From: JBGAQP01 sp044220635
Lineage (GTDB): Bacteria; Pseudomonadota; Gammaproteobacteria; Burkholderiales; Usitatibacteraceae
Direction: 5' to 3'
Length of the DNA stretch: 64,000 nucleotides
NCBI GenBank assembly: GCA_044220635.1
Contig: JBGAQP010000004.1
Location: 1 to 64,000 of the forward strand
The notes below the pieces were generated by a model, which was given only the letters and a program-made list of their open reading frames with translations, had not been told where the DNA came from and searched no databases. Within the stretch, counting starts at the first letter, position 1. Every line of letters starts with the position of its first letter. Below, piece by piece: positions 1 to 10,461 of the stretch. Both the position numbers and the translations under genes were made by a program.

Positions 1-906
1 CTGGGCGCGCTCACCGTGGGGCTCAAGGGCGAGAGGCTCGCGGAGATGGCCGAGCTCGCCGAGGCCGGTTGCGTCGGGTTCTTCCAGGCGAACGCGGCGC
101 TGCCGCCGATGAGCACGCTGCTCCAGGCGATGCGCTACGCGGCCACCTTCGGGTTCACCGTGTGGCTGCGCCCGCAGGACGCGGACCTCGCCCGCGGCGG
201 CGTGGCGCACGAGGGCGAGGTGGCCACGCGCCTCGGGCTCGTCCCGATCCCCGCGGTGGCCGAGACGCTCGCCGTCCATGCGATCCTCGACCTCATGGCG
301 GCCACGGGCGCGAAGGTGCACCTCGCGCGCCTGTCGAGCGCGGCTTCCCTCGCGCCCGTCGCCGAGGCGAAGGCGAAGGGCGCGCCGCTCAGCTGCGACG
401 TGGGCATCCACCACCTGCACCTGTGCGACCGCGATCTCGCGGGCTTCGACGCGAACTGCAACCTGGTTCCTCCGCTGCGCGATCCCGCGGACCGCGAGGC
501 CCTGCGCCGCGCGGCGGTCGACGGCACGATCGACGCGGTGTGCTCGGACCACGCGCCCGTGGACGAGGACGCGAAGCAGGTCCCCTTCGGCGAGGCCGAA
601 CCCGGGGCGACGGGCCTCGAGCTCCTGCTGCCCCTCGCCCTTCGCTGGGGCGGGCAGATGAAGCTCGCGCTGCCCGCCGCGCTCGCCGCGGTCACGAGCC
701 GCCCCGCGCGCGTGCTGGGATGCGCGGCGGGCACGCTCGCCGAAGGCGCGCCGGCCGACATCTGCCTCTTCGACCCGGGCGTGACCTGGGTCGTCACGCC
801 CGCCGCGCTCGCGAGCCAGGGCCGCAACAGCCCCTTCCTCGGCCTCGAGATGACCGGGCGCGCCGTGCGCACGCTGGTCGCGGGCCGCACCGTCTTCTCC
901 CGCTAG
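1..906 (+). CDS. pyrC': PyrC'-type dihydroorotase homologue, 5' truncated by the window edge
   Basis: The reading frame is open from base 1 and ends at TAG 904-906, so the N-terminal part, including the usual HxH metal site, lies outside the window. The remaining 301 residues have the class I dihydroorotase layout and keep the late SDHAP motif. Two other catalytic stretches look degenerate: the region where active enzymes carry a zinc-binding HxED shows WLRPQD, and the later HxST motif is RLSS. Burkholderia-type homologues encoded next to pyrB look very similar. In Pseudomonas such inactive PyrC' proteins are structural partners of aspartate carbamoyltransferase. I infer a mainly structural role in pyrimidine synthesis. 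pyrB would be expected just upstream, which cannot be seen here. Confidence 0.85.
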   Translation: MGALTVGLKGERLAEMAELAEAGCVGFFQANAALPPMSTLLQAMRYAATFGFTVWLRPQDADLARGGVAHEGEVATRLGLVPIPAVAETLAVHAILDLMAATGAKVHLARLSSAASLAPVAEAKAKGAPLSCDVGIHHLHLCDRDLAGFDANCNLVPPLRDPADREALRRAAVDGTIDAVCSDHAPVDEDAKQVPFGEAEPGATGLELLLPLALRWGGQMKLALPAALAAVTSRPARVLGCAAGTLAEGAPADICLFDPGVTWVVTPAALASQGRNSPFLGLEMTGRAVRTLVAGRTVFSR

Positions 907-955
907 CGGGCCCGAGGGCCCGCCGCCCGCCTTGCGCGCAAACGACGATCGCCCC

Positions 956-2989
956 ATGGACAATCCCCTCCTCGATTTTTCCGGACTGCCGCGGTTCGCG
1001 GCGATCGGCCCCGAGCACGTCGCGCCCGCGATCGAGCGCCTGATCGCCGAGGGGCGCGCCACGATCGAGCGCCTCGCCGCCGCGGGCCAGCCGCCCGACT
1101 GGGAGGGCTTCGTCGAGCCGCTCGACGACGCGAACGAGCGCCTCGCCCGCGCCTGGGCCCAGGTGAACCACCTGAACGCGGTGGTGAATTCCCCCGCGCT
1201 CCGCGAGGCCTACAACGCGGCGCTGCCCAAGGTCACGCAGTACTTCTCCGAGCAGGGCCAGGACCAGCGCCTCTACGCGGGCTTCAAGGCGCTCGCGGCC
1301 TCGAGCGCCTTCGCGGCCTTTGCGCCGGCGCGCCGGCGCTACGTCGACAACGAGCTGCGCGACTTCCGGCTCGGGGGCGCGGAGCTGCCACCGCCGCAGA
1401 AGGAGCGTTTCCGCGCGGTCCAGGAGGAGCTCGCGGGCGTGGGCTCGCGCTTCCAGGACAACGTGCTCGACGCGACCAACGCGTTCGGCCTCTTCGTGAC
1501 CGACCCGGCGGAGCTCTCGGGCATTCCCGCCGACGTGCTCGAGACCGCGCGCGCGGCGGCCGCGAAGGACGCCCGCGAGGGCTGGAAGCTCACGCTGCAC
1601 ATGCCCTGCTACCTGCCCGTGATGCAGTACGCGGACCACCACGGCCTGCGCGAGCGCATGTACCGCGGCTTCGTCACCCGCGCCTCCGAGTTCGGCCCTC
1701 CCGAATGGGACAACGGCGCCAACATCGCGCGGCTGCTCGCCCTGCGCGCCGAGATCGCCGGCCTGCTCGGGATGGCGAACTACGCGGAGGTCTCGCTCGC
1801 GACCAAGATGGCGGCCTCCCCCGCCGAGGTGCTCGAGTTCCTCGCCGACCTCGGGCGCCGGGCGCGGCCTTTCGCGGAGCGCGACATGGCCGAGGTCCGC
1901 GAATTCGCCCGCGGCGAGCTCAACCTCGCCGAGGTGCGCGCCTGCGATCTCGCCTACGTGAGCGAGAAGCTGCGCCAGCGCCGCTACGCCTTCTCCGACC
2001 AGGAGGTGAAGCAGTACTTCCCCGAGGACGCCGTGCTCGCGGGAATGTTCCGCGTCGTGGAAACGCTCTTCGCGGTGCGCATCCGCCCGGCCCGGGCGCA
2101 GACCTGGCACCCGGACGTGCGCTTCTTCGAGATCGTCGACGACGCGGGCGCCCTCGTTGGCCAGTTCTACCTGGACCTGTACGCGCGCGAGGCGAAGCGC
2201 GGGGGCGCGTGGATGGACGACGCGGTGAACCGCCGGCGCCTCGCCGCGCGGGTGCAGACACCCGTCGCCTTCCTCACCTGCAACTTCTCCGCCCCGGTCG
2301 GAGGCAAGCCCGCCCTCTTCACGCACAACGAGGTGATCACGCTGTTCCACGAGTTCGGCCACGGGCTGCACCAGCTCCTCACCCAGGTCGACGAGCTCGG
2401 CGTCTCGGGGCTCGCGGGCGTGGAGTGGGACGCCGTGGAGCTGCCGAGCCAGTTCATGGAGAACTTCTGCTGGGAGTGGGCGGTGCTCGAGCCCATGACG
2501 CGGCACGTGGACACCGGCGAGAGGCTGCCGCGCGCCCTTTTCGAACGGATGATCGCCGCGAAGAACTTCCAGAGCGGAATCGCGTTCGTCCGCCAGCTCG
2601 AGTTCGCGCTCTTCGACATGCGCCTGCACGCGGGCTTCGACCCCGCGCGCGATCGCGTGGCCGATCTCCTCGCGGAGGTTCGCCGCCAGGTGGCCGTGAT
2701 CCTGCCCCCGGAGTACAACCGCTTTCCGAACCAGTTCTCGCACGTCTTCGGCGGCGGCTACGCCGCCGGCTACTACAGCTACAAGTGGGCCGAGGTGCTC
2801 TCGGCGGACGCCTTCGGCGCCTTCGAGGAATGCGGCGTGCTCGACCCGGCCACGGGCGCGCGCTTCCGCCGCGAGGTGCTCGCCGCGGGCGGCAGCCGCC
2901 CGGCGCTCGACTCCTTCGTCGCCTTCCGCGGCCGGCGGCCGCAGATGGATGCGCTTCTGCGTCATAATGGGATGACGGCCACGGCCTGA
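956..2989 (+). CDS. prlC: Oligopeptidase A, M3 family zinc metallopeptidase
   Basis: A 677-residue cytoplasmic endopeptidase that degrades oligopeptides, including cleaved signal peptides. The zinc motif HEFGH sits near residue 465. A Glu-containing stretch about 25 residues further on (EWDAVELPSQ) supplies the third ligand, and the PSQFMENF block is typical of the M3 family. The length matches OpdA/PrlC. I chose the ATG at 956, which gives an N-terminus MDNPLLDF, over an in-frame TTG 24 bases upstream that adds eight unlikely residues. The gene starts about 50 bases after the dihydroorotase-like gene and precedes a DUF4124 gene on the same strand, so the three may be co-transcribed. Confidence 0.93.
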   Translation: MDNPLLDFSGLPRFAAIGPEHVAPAIERLIAEGRATIERLAAAGQPPDWEGFVEPLDDANERLARAWAQVNHLNAVVNSPALREAYNAALPKVTQYFSEQGQDQRLYAGFKALAASSAFAAFAPARRRYVDNELRDFRLGGAELPPPQKERFRAVQEELAGVGSRFQDNVLDATNAFGLFVTDPAELSGIPADVLETARAAAAKDAREGWKLTLHMPCYLPVMQYADHHGLRERMYRGFVTRASEFGPPEWDNGANIARLLALRAEIAGLLGMANYAEVSLATKMAASPAEVLEFLADLGRRARPFAERDMAEVREFARGELNLAEVRACDLAYVSEKLRQRRYAFSDQEVKQYFPEDAVLAGMFRVVETLFAVRIRPARAQTWHPDVRFFEIVDDAGALVGQFYLDLYAREAKRGGAWMDDAVNRRRLAARVQTPVAFLTCNFSAPVGGKPALFTHNEVITLFHEFGHGLHQLLTQVDELGVSGLAGVEWDAVELPSQFMENFCWEWAVLEPMTRHVDTGERLPRALFERMIAAKNFQSGIAFVRQLEFALFDMRLHAGFDPARDRVADLLAEVRRQVAVILPPEYNRFPNQFSHVFGGGYAAGYYSYKWAEVLSADAFGAFEECGVLDPATGARFRREVLAAGGSRPALDSFVAFRGRRPQMDALLRHNGMTATA

Positions 2990-3003
2990 CACGGAGGTAT
3001 CCG

Positions 3004-3567
3004 ATGACCGGCAAGACGATCGCCACTTTCCTCGCCGCGGCGCTCCTCGCGAGCGCGGCCGCCTCGGCGCAGCAGACGGTGTACCGCTGGGTCGACAAGA
3101 GCGGCAAGGTGCACTTCTCCGACACGCCACCCCCCGAGGAGGCGAAAAGCGTGAGCCAGAAGCGCATGGGTGGCGGCTACGTCGAGGATTCCCAGCTTCC
3201 GTACGCGACGCAGGTCGCGATGAAGAGGAGCCCGGTCACGCTCTACACCGGCGCCGATTGCGGCGATCCCTGCGAGCGCGGTCGCGGCCTGCTCTCCAGA
3301 CGCGGCATTCCCTTCAGCGAACGCGATGCCCAGGGCAACGCCCAGGACCAGGAGGCGCTCAAGAAGCTCGTGGGCGGCCTCGAGGTGCCGGTGCTGGTCA
3401 TCGGCGAGTCGAAGATCAAGGGCTACGAGGAGGGGCAGTGGAACTCCGCCCTCGACGGCGCGGGCTATCCGCGCACGGCGATCCCGGGCGCGGTCCCGCC
3501 CAGGCCGCGTGCCCCCGAGCCCGCGAAGAAGGCCCCCGAGGCCGCCGAGCCGGCCGCCGCGAAATAG
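3004..3567 (+). CDS. Exported DUF4124 protein with a glutaredoxin-like domain
   Basis: A 187-residue protein. Residues 1-23 form a cleavable signal peptide ending ASAQQ. A DUF4124 domain follows (VYRWVDKSGKVHFSDTPP), then a glutaredoxin/thioredoxin-like fold from about residue 77 (VTLYTGADC). The cysteines are C86 and C90, a CxxxC spacing rather than the CxxC of classical glutaredoxins. The VPVLVIGE strand-turn carries the cis-proline typical of the fold. The C-terminus is rich in Pro, Ala and Lys. A good Shine-Dalgarno (GGAGGT) precedes the ATG. The protein should be periplasmic. A redox role is inferred from the fold only, and the substrate is unknown. Confidence 0.82.
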   Translation: MTGKTIATFLAAALLASAAASAQQTVYRWVDKSGKVHFSDTPPPEEAKSVSQKRMGGGYVEDSQLPYATQVAMKRSPVTLYTGADCGDPCERGRGLLSRRGIPFSERDAQGNAQDQEALKKLVGGLEVPVLVIGESKIKGYEEGQWNSALDGAGYPRTAIPGAVPPRPRAPEPAKKAPEAAEPAAAK

Positions 3568-3628
3568 CGCGATCGCAAGGGACGCCGCCGGCCAGCGTCC
3601 CGGGACGCGGAGCCACGCCCCCGCCCCG

Positions 3629-4396
3629 ATGAAGATCGCGACCTGGAACGTCAACTCGCTGAAGGTGCGGCTGCCGCACCTGCTCGACTGGCTCTCCCGC
3701 CACGCGCCCGACGTCGTGTGCCTGCAGGAGACGAAGTGCGAGGACCCGGCCTTCCCCGCCGCCGAGATCGAGGGCGCGGGCTACCGCTGGGAGCACCTCG
3801 GCCAGAAGACCTACAACGGCGTGGCGATCCTCTCGCGCGGGCCGATCGCGGGCGTGGTGCGCGGCATTCCCGACTTCGCGGACGACCAGCGCCGCGTGCT
3901 CGCCGCGAGCGTCGGCGCCACGCGCGTCGTGTGCGTCTACGTGCCCAACGGGCAGAGCGTGGGCTCCGACAAGTTCGACTACAAGCTGCGCTGGCTCGAG
4001 GCCCTGACGAACTGGCTGCAAGGCGAGCTCGCCGCGCACCCCGCGCTCGCGGTGCTCGGGGACTTCAACATCGCCCCGGAGCCGCGCGACGTCCACGACC
4101 CGAAAGCCTGGGAGGGACAGGTGCTCTTCAGCGAGCCCGAACGCGCCGCGCTCGCGCGGCTCCTCGGCCTGGGGCTCGTCGACGCCTTCCGCCTCTTCGA
4201 GCAGCCCGAGAAGTCGTTCAGCTGGTGGGACTACCGCATGGCGGCCTTCCGCCGGAACCTCGGGTTGCGCATCGACCACGTGCTGCTCTCGGCGGCGCTC
4301 GCCCGGCGCTGCACCGCCTGTCGCATCGACGTGGAGCCACGGCGCCTGGAGCGTCCCTCGGACCACGCGCCCGTCGTCTGCGAGTTCGGGGCCTGA
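3629..4396 (+). CDS. xthA: Exodeoxyribonuclease III (AP endonuclease), copy 1
   Basis: A 255-residue enzyme of the Mg-dependent exonuclease III/APE1 family that cuts DNA at abasic sites and degrades 3' ends during base excision repair. Visible catalytic motifs are LQETK (Glu34), GDFN in the middle, and SDHAP close to the C-terminus (His246). The start MKIATWNVNSLK is the standard one for the family. The long in-frame extension upstream is non-homologous and was rejected. A second family member lies at 41547-42320. The next gene begins eight bases after the stop, so the two may share a transcript. Confidence 0.93.
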   Translation: MKIATWNVNSLKVRLPHLLDWLSRHAPDVVCLQETKCEDPAFPAAEIEGAGYRWEHLGQKTYNGVAILSRGPIAGVVRGIPDFADDQRRVLAASVGATRVVCVYVPNGQSVGSDKFDYKLRWLEALTNWLQGELAAHPALAVLGDFNIAPEPRDVHDPKAWEGQVLFSEPERAALARLLGLGLVDAFRLFEQPEKSFSWWDYRMAAFRRNLGLRIDHVLLSAALARRCTACRIDVEPRRLERPSDHAPVVCEFGA

Positions 4397-7073
4397 GGCT
4401 CGCGATGGGCGCCGACGCCGGAGGGGGCGCCAACCGACACGGCGAGCGCCGCGCGCGGCTCGCCGGTTACCGCATCCTCGGCACCGGCCCCGAGCCCGCC
4501 TTCGACGACCTCGTGCGCCGCGCGCGCGACGCCTCCCGCGCACCCGTGGCCTGGATCTCGTTCTTCGACGGCGAGCGCGAGTGGCTCAAGGCGCGCGCCG
4601 GGATCGCGGCGACGGAGATCCCGCGCGGCCTCTCGCCCGCCTTCGCGCGCGGCGAGCCCGGCACCCCGGTGCTGATCGAGGATGCCGCGCGCGAGGGCGG
4701 GCTCGCGAAGGCGTTCGCCGCCGAGGGCGTGGCCGTGCGCTTCGCCTGCGCCATCCCGCTCGCCGCGCCCGACGGCTTCGTGCTGGGCTCGCTCACCGTG
4801 CTCGACCGCGTGCCGCGCAGCCTCACCGCGCAGGAGCGAAGCGCCCTCGAGAACCTCGCCGCGCTCGCGGTCTCGCGGCTCGAGGCGCGGCTGCAGTCGG
4901 GGCCGCAGGCCGCGGCCGTCCCGGCGCAGGCCGAGAAGCGCGTCGAGGAGCTCGCCCGCGAGTACCGGCGCCTGAACGAGCTGCTCGAGGACGAAATCGC
5001 CTTGCGCCGCGAGGCCGAGGAGCGCCTGCGGCGCGAGAAGGAATTCTCCGAGGCGGTGATCCAGAGCCTGCCCGGCGCCTTCTGCCTCGTGGGCCCCGCG
5101 GGCAACATCGTGCGCTGGAACGCGAGCCTCGCGGCGGCGACGGGCTACCCGCCGGGCGAGATCGGCGGCATGCGGCCCACGGACTTCATCTCGCCCGCGG
5201 ACCGCGCCGCGGTCGACGGGGCGCTCGGCGAGGCGATGCGCACCGGGCGCGAGGTGAACGTCGAGGCGGAGATCGTCGACCGCGCGGGCAACGTCCGCCC
5301 CTACGCCTTCGGGGGCCGGCCGATCACGCTCGGCGGGCAGCGCTACGTGATCGCCGTGGGGCGCGACATCACGCTCAGGAAGCGCGCCGAGCAGCAGATG
5401 GCGCGCGCCAAGGAGCGCCTCGACCTCGCCCTCACCTCCTCGGACCTCGCCCTGTGGGACTGGGACCTGAAGGCCGACCGCGTCTATTTCAACGAGAGCT
5501 GGTCGGCGATCCGCGGCGAGGCGCCGCGGGAATCGACCCATTCCGGGCGCGAGGTCGAGTCCTGGAACCATCCGGAGGACCGCAAGATCTTCCTCGCGAG
5601 CCTGAGCAACGCGCGCAAGGGCGTGAGCGAGGAGTTCGACTGCGAGTACCGCGTGCCCAATGCCGCGGGCGAGTGGATCTGGGTGCACTCGCGCGGCAAG
5701 GTGATCCAGCGAGACACCGCGGGCGAGGGCCTGCGCATGACCGGCACCACGCGCGACGTCACCAAGCGCAAGGCCGCCGAGGAGCGCGCCGAATGGCTCG
5801 CCACGCGCGATGCGCTCACCGGGCTGCCCAACCGCGTGCTGCTGCACGACCGCCTCGAGCAGGGTGTGGCCAACGCCGCGCGGCAGAAGACCGGTTTCGC
5901 CTTCATGTTCATCGACCTCGACCGGTTCAAGACCATCAACGACTCGCTCGGCCACCAGGTGGGCGACGAGCTGCTGAAGGCGGTGGCCTCCCGGCTCACC
6001 GCCTGCGTGCGCGCCTCCGACACGGTCGCGCGCCTCGGCGGCGACGAATTCGCGGTGATCCTCGAGAACCTGAGCGGGGAGCACGACGAGGGCGCGCAGC
6101 AGGTGGCCGACAAGATGATCGAGGCGATGGGCGCGCCGATGCTGATCGGCAACCAGCACCTCAACACCTCGTGCTCGATCGGCATCAGCCTGTACCCCGC
6201 CGACGGCAAGGACGGCGCGACGCTCATGAAGAACGCGGACGTGGCGATGTACTACGCGAAGGAGAAGGGCCGCAACAACTACCAGTTCTTCTCCGCGGGA
6301 ATGAACGCGCGCGCCCAGGAGCGGCTCTCGGTGGAGAACTACCTGCGCCTGGCGCTGCGCCGCGGCGAGCTCGCGGTGCACTACCAGCCGCGCCTGCGCG
6401 CGGCCGACGGCGAGCTCGTGGCCGTCGAGGCGCTGGTGCGCTGGCAGCACCCGCGCCGGGGGCTGCTCGCGCCCGACAAGTTCATCGAGGTCGCGGAGGA
6501 CTCGGGGCTCATCGTCCCCATCGGCGAGTGGGTGGTCGAGCGCGCCTGCGAGCAGGTGCGCCTGTGGCAGCGCACGGTGCGCCCGGGCCTGCGCGTGTCG
6601 GTGAACCTCTCCGTGGGGCAGGTGGTCGACGGCGAGCGGCTCTTCCGCGCGGTCTCGGGCGCCCTCGCGCGCTCCGGGATCGAGCCGTCCACGCTCGAGC
6701 TCGAGCTCACCGAGAGCCTGCTCATGCAGAACATCGGCGAGAAGGCGGCCCTCCTCGATCGCCTGGGTGAGCTCGGCGTCGGCCTCGCGATCGACGACTT
6801 CGGCACCGGCTACTCCTCGCTCTCCTACCTGAAGAGGCTGCCGGTGGACGCGATCAAGATCGACGGCTCGTTCGTGCGCGACATCGGCACGGACGCGAAC
6901 GACGAGGCGATCATCACCGCGATCCTCGCGATGGCGCACTCGCTGCGCCTTTCGGTGGTCGCCGAGGGGGTGGAGACGCCCGCGCAACTCGCGCGACTGC
7001 GCGAGCTCGGCTGCGACGAGTACCAGGGTTTCCTCGAGAGCCCCGCGCTCCCTCCCGCGGAGTTCGAGCGCCG

Positions 7074-8500
<1,427 letters not shown>

Positions 8501-8504
<4 letters not shown>

Positions 8505-9556
8505 GGCGCGCGGGACTCCCCGGGAGGCCGGATCGGCAGCAGGATCGTGAAGCGGGTGCGGCCGGGCTCGCTCTCGAACTCGATCGAGCCCTGGTGCTGG
8601 CTCACGAAGCTCTGCGCGAGCGGCAGGCCCAGGCCCGTGCCGCCCTCGCGGCCGCTCACGAGCGGATAGAAGATGCGCTCGGCGAGATCCGGGGGCACGC
8701 CCGGGCCGTCGTCCTCGACGCACACCGAGACGGCATGGCGATGGCGCTGCCCGGCGATGGTGACCTGGCGGGCGATGCGCGTGACGAGGCGCACGCGCCC
8801 CGAGGGGCCCGCGGCCTGGGCGGCGTTGCGCGCCACGTTGAGGATCGCCTGGATGAGCTGCTCCTTGTCGCCCACGAGCTCCGGCAGGCTCGTGTCGTAG
8901 TCCCGCTCGATGCGCGGCCCCTCGGGGAATTCCGCGGCGAGCAGCGCGCGCACGCGCTCGAGCACCTCGTGGATGCCGAGGGGCTCGACGCGCGGCAGCC
9001 GGCTCGGGGTGAGCAGGCGGTTCATGAGCGACTGGAGGCGGTCGGCCTCCTTGACGATGACCTGGGTGAACTCGCGCAGTTCCGGGTCGCCGAGCTCGTC
9101 CTCGAGGAGCTGCGCGGCGCCGCGGATGCCGCCGAGCGGGTTCTTGATCTCGTGGGCGAGGTTGCGGATGAGCTCGCGGTTGGCCTGCTGCTGCTCGAGG
9201 AGCTTCGCCTCGCGCGCGATCTTCAGCTGCTGTTCGACCTCGCGGAACTCGAGGACGAGGCGCGCCTCGCCCGCGTCGGCGGGCGTGACGACGCAGTGCA
9301 GGTGCGCGGCCGCGCCGCCCACGTCGAGCACGAGGTCGTTCTCGTTGAAACCCGCCTGCGTCTCGATCGCCTGCACGAGCCGACGGTGGAACGCGGCGTT
9401 GCCGGCGAGCAGCTTCTCGAGCGGGGCGCCCTCGAGGTGCTTGCGACCGTGCGCGAAGAGGTTCTCCGCGGCGGGGTTCGCGTGGATGACCTGCAGGCCT
9501 TCGTCGAGCATGAGGACGGCGGTCGACAGCAGCTCGAGGCCGGGATAGCTCGTCAT
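8501..9556 (-). CDS. ntrB: Nitrogen regulation sensor histidine kinase NtrB
   Basis: A 351-residue soluble two-component kinase/phosphatase acting on NtrC and governed by PII. An N-terminal PAS domain (about residues 5-110) is followed by the phospho-acceptor H-box LAHEIKNPLGG. A HATPase domain follows with N, G1 (DDGPGVP) and G2 (GGTGLGLPL) boxes. There is no transmembrane segment, as expected for NtrB. Its stop overlaps the ntrC start by four bases. The gene lies about 100 bases downstream of a DUF4124 gene, with a terminator-like hairpin between, so it may have its own promoter or depend on read-through from upstream. Confidence 0.94.
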
Positions 9557-9575
9557 CGCCGGTCGACACCCGACG

Positions 9576-9613
9576 AAAAAGCAATAAGCGCGCCAGCGCA
9601 GAGCGCTGGCGCG
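9576..9613 (-). terminator. Rho-independent terminator after the DUF4124 gene
   Basis: On the minus strand an 11-bp perfect stem (CGCGCCAGCGC with its complement, bases 9589-9599 and 9603-9613) closes a 3-base loop. It is followed by a T-rich stretch that includes five consecutive Ts (9576-9580 on the plus strand as A). It lies between the DUF4124 gene and ntrB and would reduce read-through into ntrBC. The T tract begins a few bases after the stem, so efficiency is uncertain. Confidence 0.6.
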
Positions 9614-9653
9614 TCGGCGGAAGGGATGGGCCGGAAGAGGGGACGACTCGAGG

Positions 9654-10265
9654 CTAGGGCTTCAGCGCGCCGAGCTCTTTCTTGAGCGCCTCGATGTTCT
9701 TCTCGTGCTCGGCGACGGTGGCTTGCAGGCCGCGGATGCGGCCGGAGGCCTTGTCGATGTTCCTGCGGAATTCGGCCATCTGAGAGGGCGTGGGATCCGT
9801 GGCCTGCTGCGCGAGGCGCACGGCGGCGACGAGCTCGGGATTCTGCTGCTCGCTCAGCAGCGAACGGCGCGTTTCGGAAAGCATCTGCTCCTCGCGTTCG
9901 AGCTCCTCGGAGAGGATCCTGCGGCGCGCCTCGTCGCGGCGCTTCTGCGTGCCCGTGTCGATGCGGGCGCTCGCCACCGTCTGGGGCAGCGGCGTCACGA
10001 TCGCGACCGAGGGCTTGAGCTCGGCATTCGCCTCCACCTTCGCGACGGCCGCCTTGTCCGCCGCGCCCGGCTGCGCCCGGAGCACGCCGAGCGGCGTCGA
10101 CGGGATCGTGGTGAGCGGCTCGAGCTCCACGACCGTCGCGTCCTTCATCGGCTTGTTCGAGTAGGTCACGCGGCCGCTCGCGTCGACGTGCTTGTAGATC
10201 GTCGACTGCGCGAACGCCGTCGACGTCGCGACCAGGGCGAGACCGGCGAACCAGAGGCTCTTCAT
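9654..10265 (-). CDS. Exported DUF4124 domain protein with coiled coil
   Basis: A 203-residue protein with a signal peptide (residues 1-19, ending TAFAQ) and a DUF4124 domain of about 40 residues (TIYKHVDASGRVTYSNKP). A long charged helical region follows (about residues 110-200) with heptad-like spacing typical of a coiled coil. It is probably periplasmic and its function is unknown. It sits between glnA and ntrB on the same strand, but it has a plausible promoter of its own and is bounded by terminators, so a nitrogen role should not be assumed. Confidence 0.8.
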   Translation of the reverse strand: MKSLWFAGLALVATSTAFAQSTIYKHVDASGRVTYSNKPMKDATVVELEPLTTIPSTPLGVLRAQPGAADKAAVAKVEANAELKPSVAIVTPLPQTVASARIDTGTQKRRDEARRRILSEELEREEQMLSETRRSLLSEQQNPELVAAVRLAQQATDPTPSQMAEFRRNIDKASGRIRGLQATVAEHEKNIEALKKELGALKP

Positions 10266-10296
10266 GACGCGCTCCCACTTGCGGGATGGGAAGGCA

Positions 10297-10325
10297 AGGA
10301 TAGGAAGCGGTCATGAAAAAATCAA
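10297..10325 (-). promoter_or_regulatory. Predicted sigma-70 promoter of the DUF4124 gene
   Basis: Read on the minus strand, a -35 element TTGATT (10325-10320) and a -10 element TATCCT (10302-10297) are separated by exactly 17 bases. They lie 30-60 bases before the ATG at 10265. The elements match the consensus moderately and the spacing is ideal. Confidence 0.5.
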
Positions 10326-10407
10326 CCAGATCAATGATATAGCGCCCATTTGCGCAACATCTTGTGGTCCCGGCCGGCGCGCACCACAAGCGCCGCGCGC
10401 GGGCGCG

Positions 10408-10437
10408 AAAAAAAGAAGGGGGCGGCAGGCCGCCCCC
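10408..10437 (-). terminator. Rho-independent terminator of glnA
   Basis: On the minus strand a 9-bp perfect GC stem (GGGGGCGGC with its complement, 10418-10437) has a 2-base loop and is followed directly by a long T run with one C interruption (10408-10417). It begins about 25 bases after the glnA stop. It should separate glnA from the downstream DUF4124-ntrBC genes. Confidence 0.85.
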
Positions 10438-10461
10438 TCCCGATGCCGGCGGCCGCTCGCC

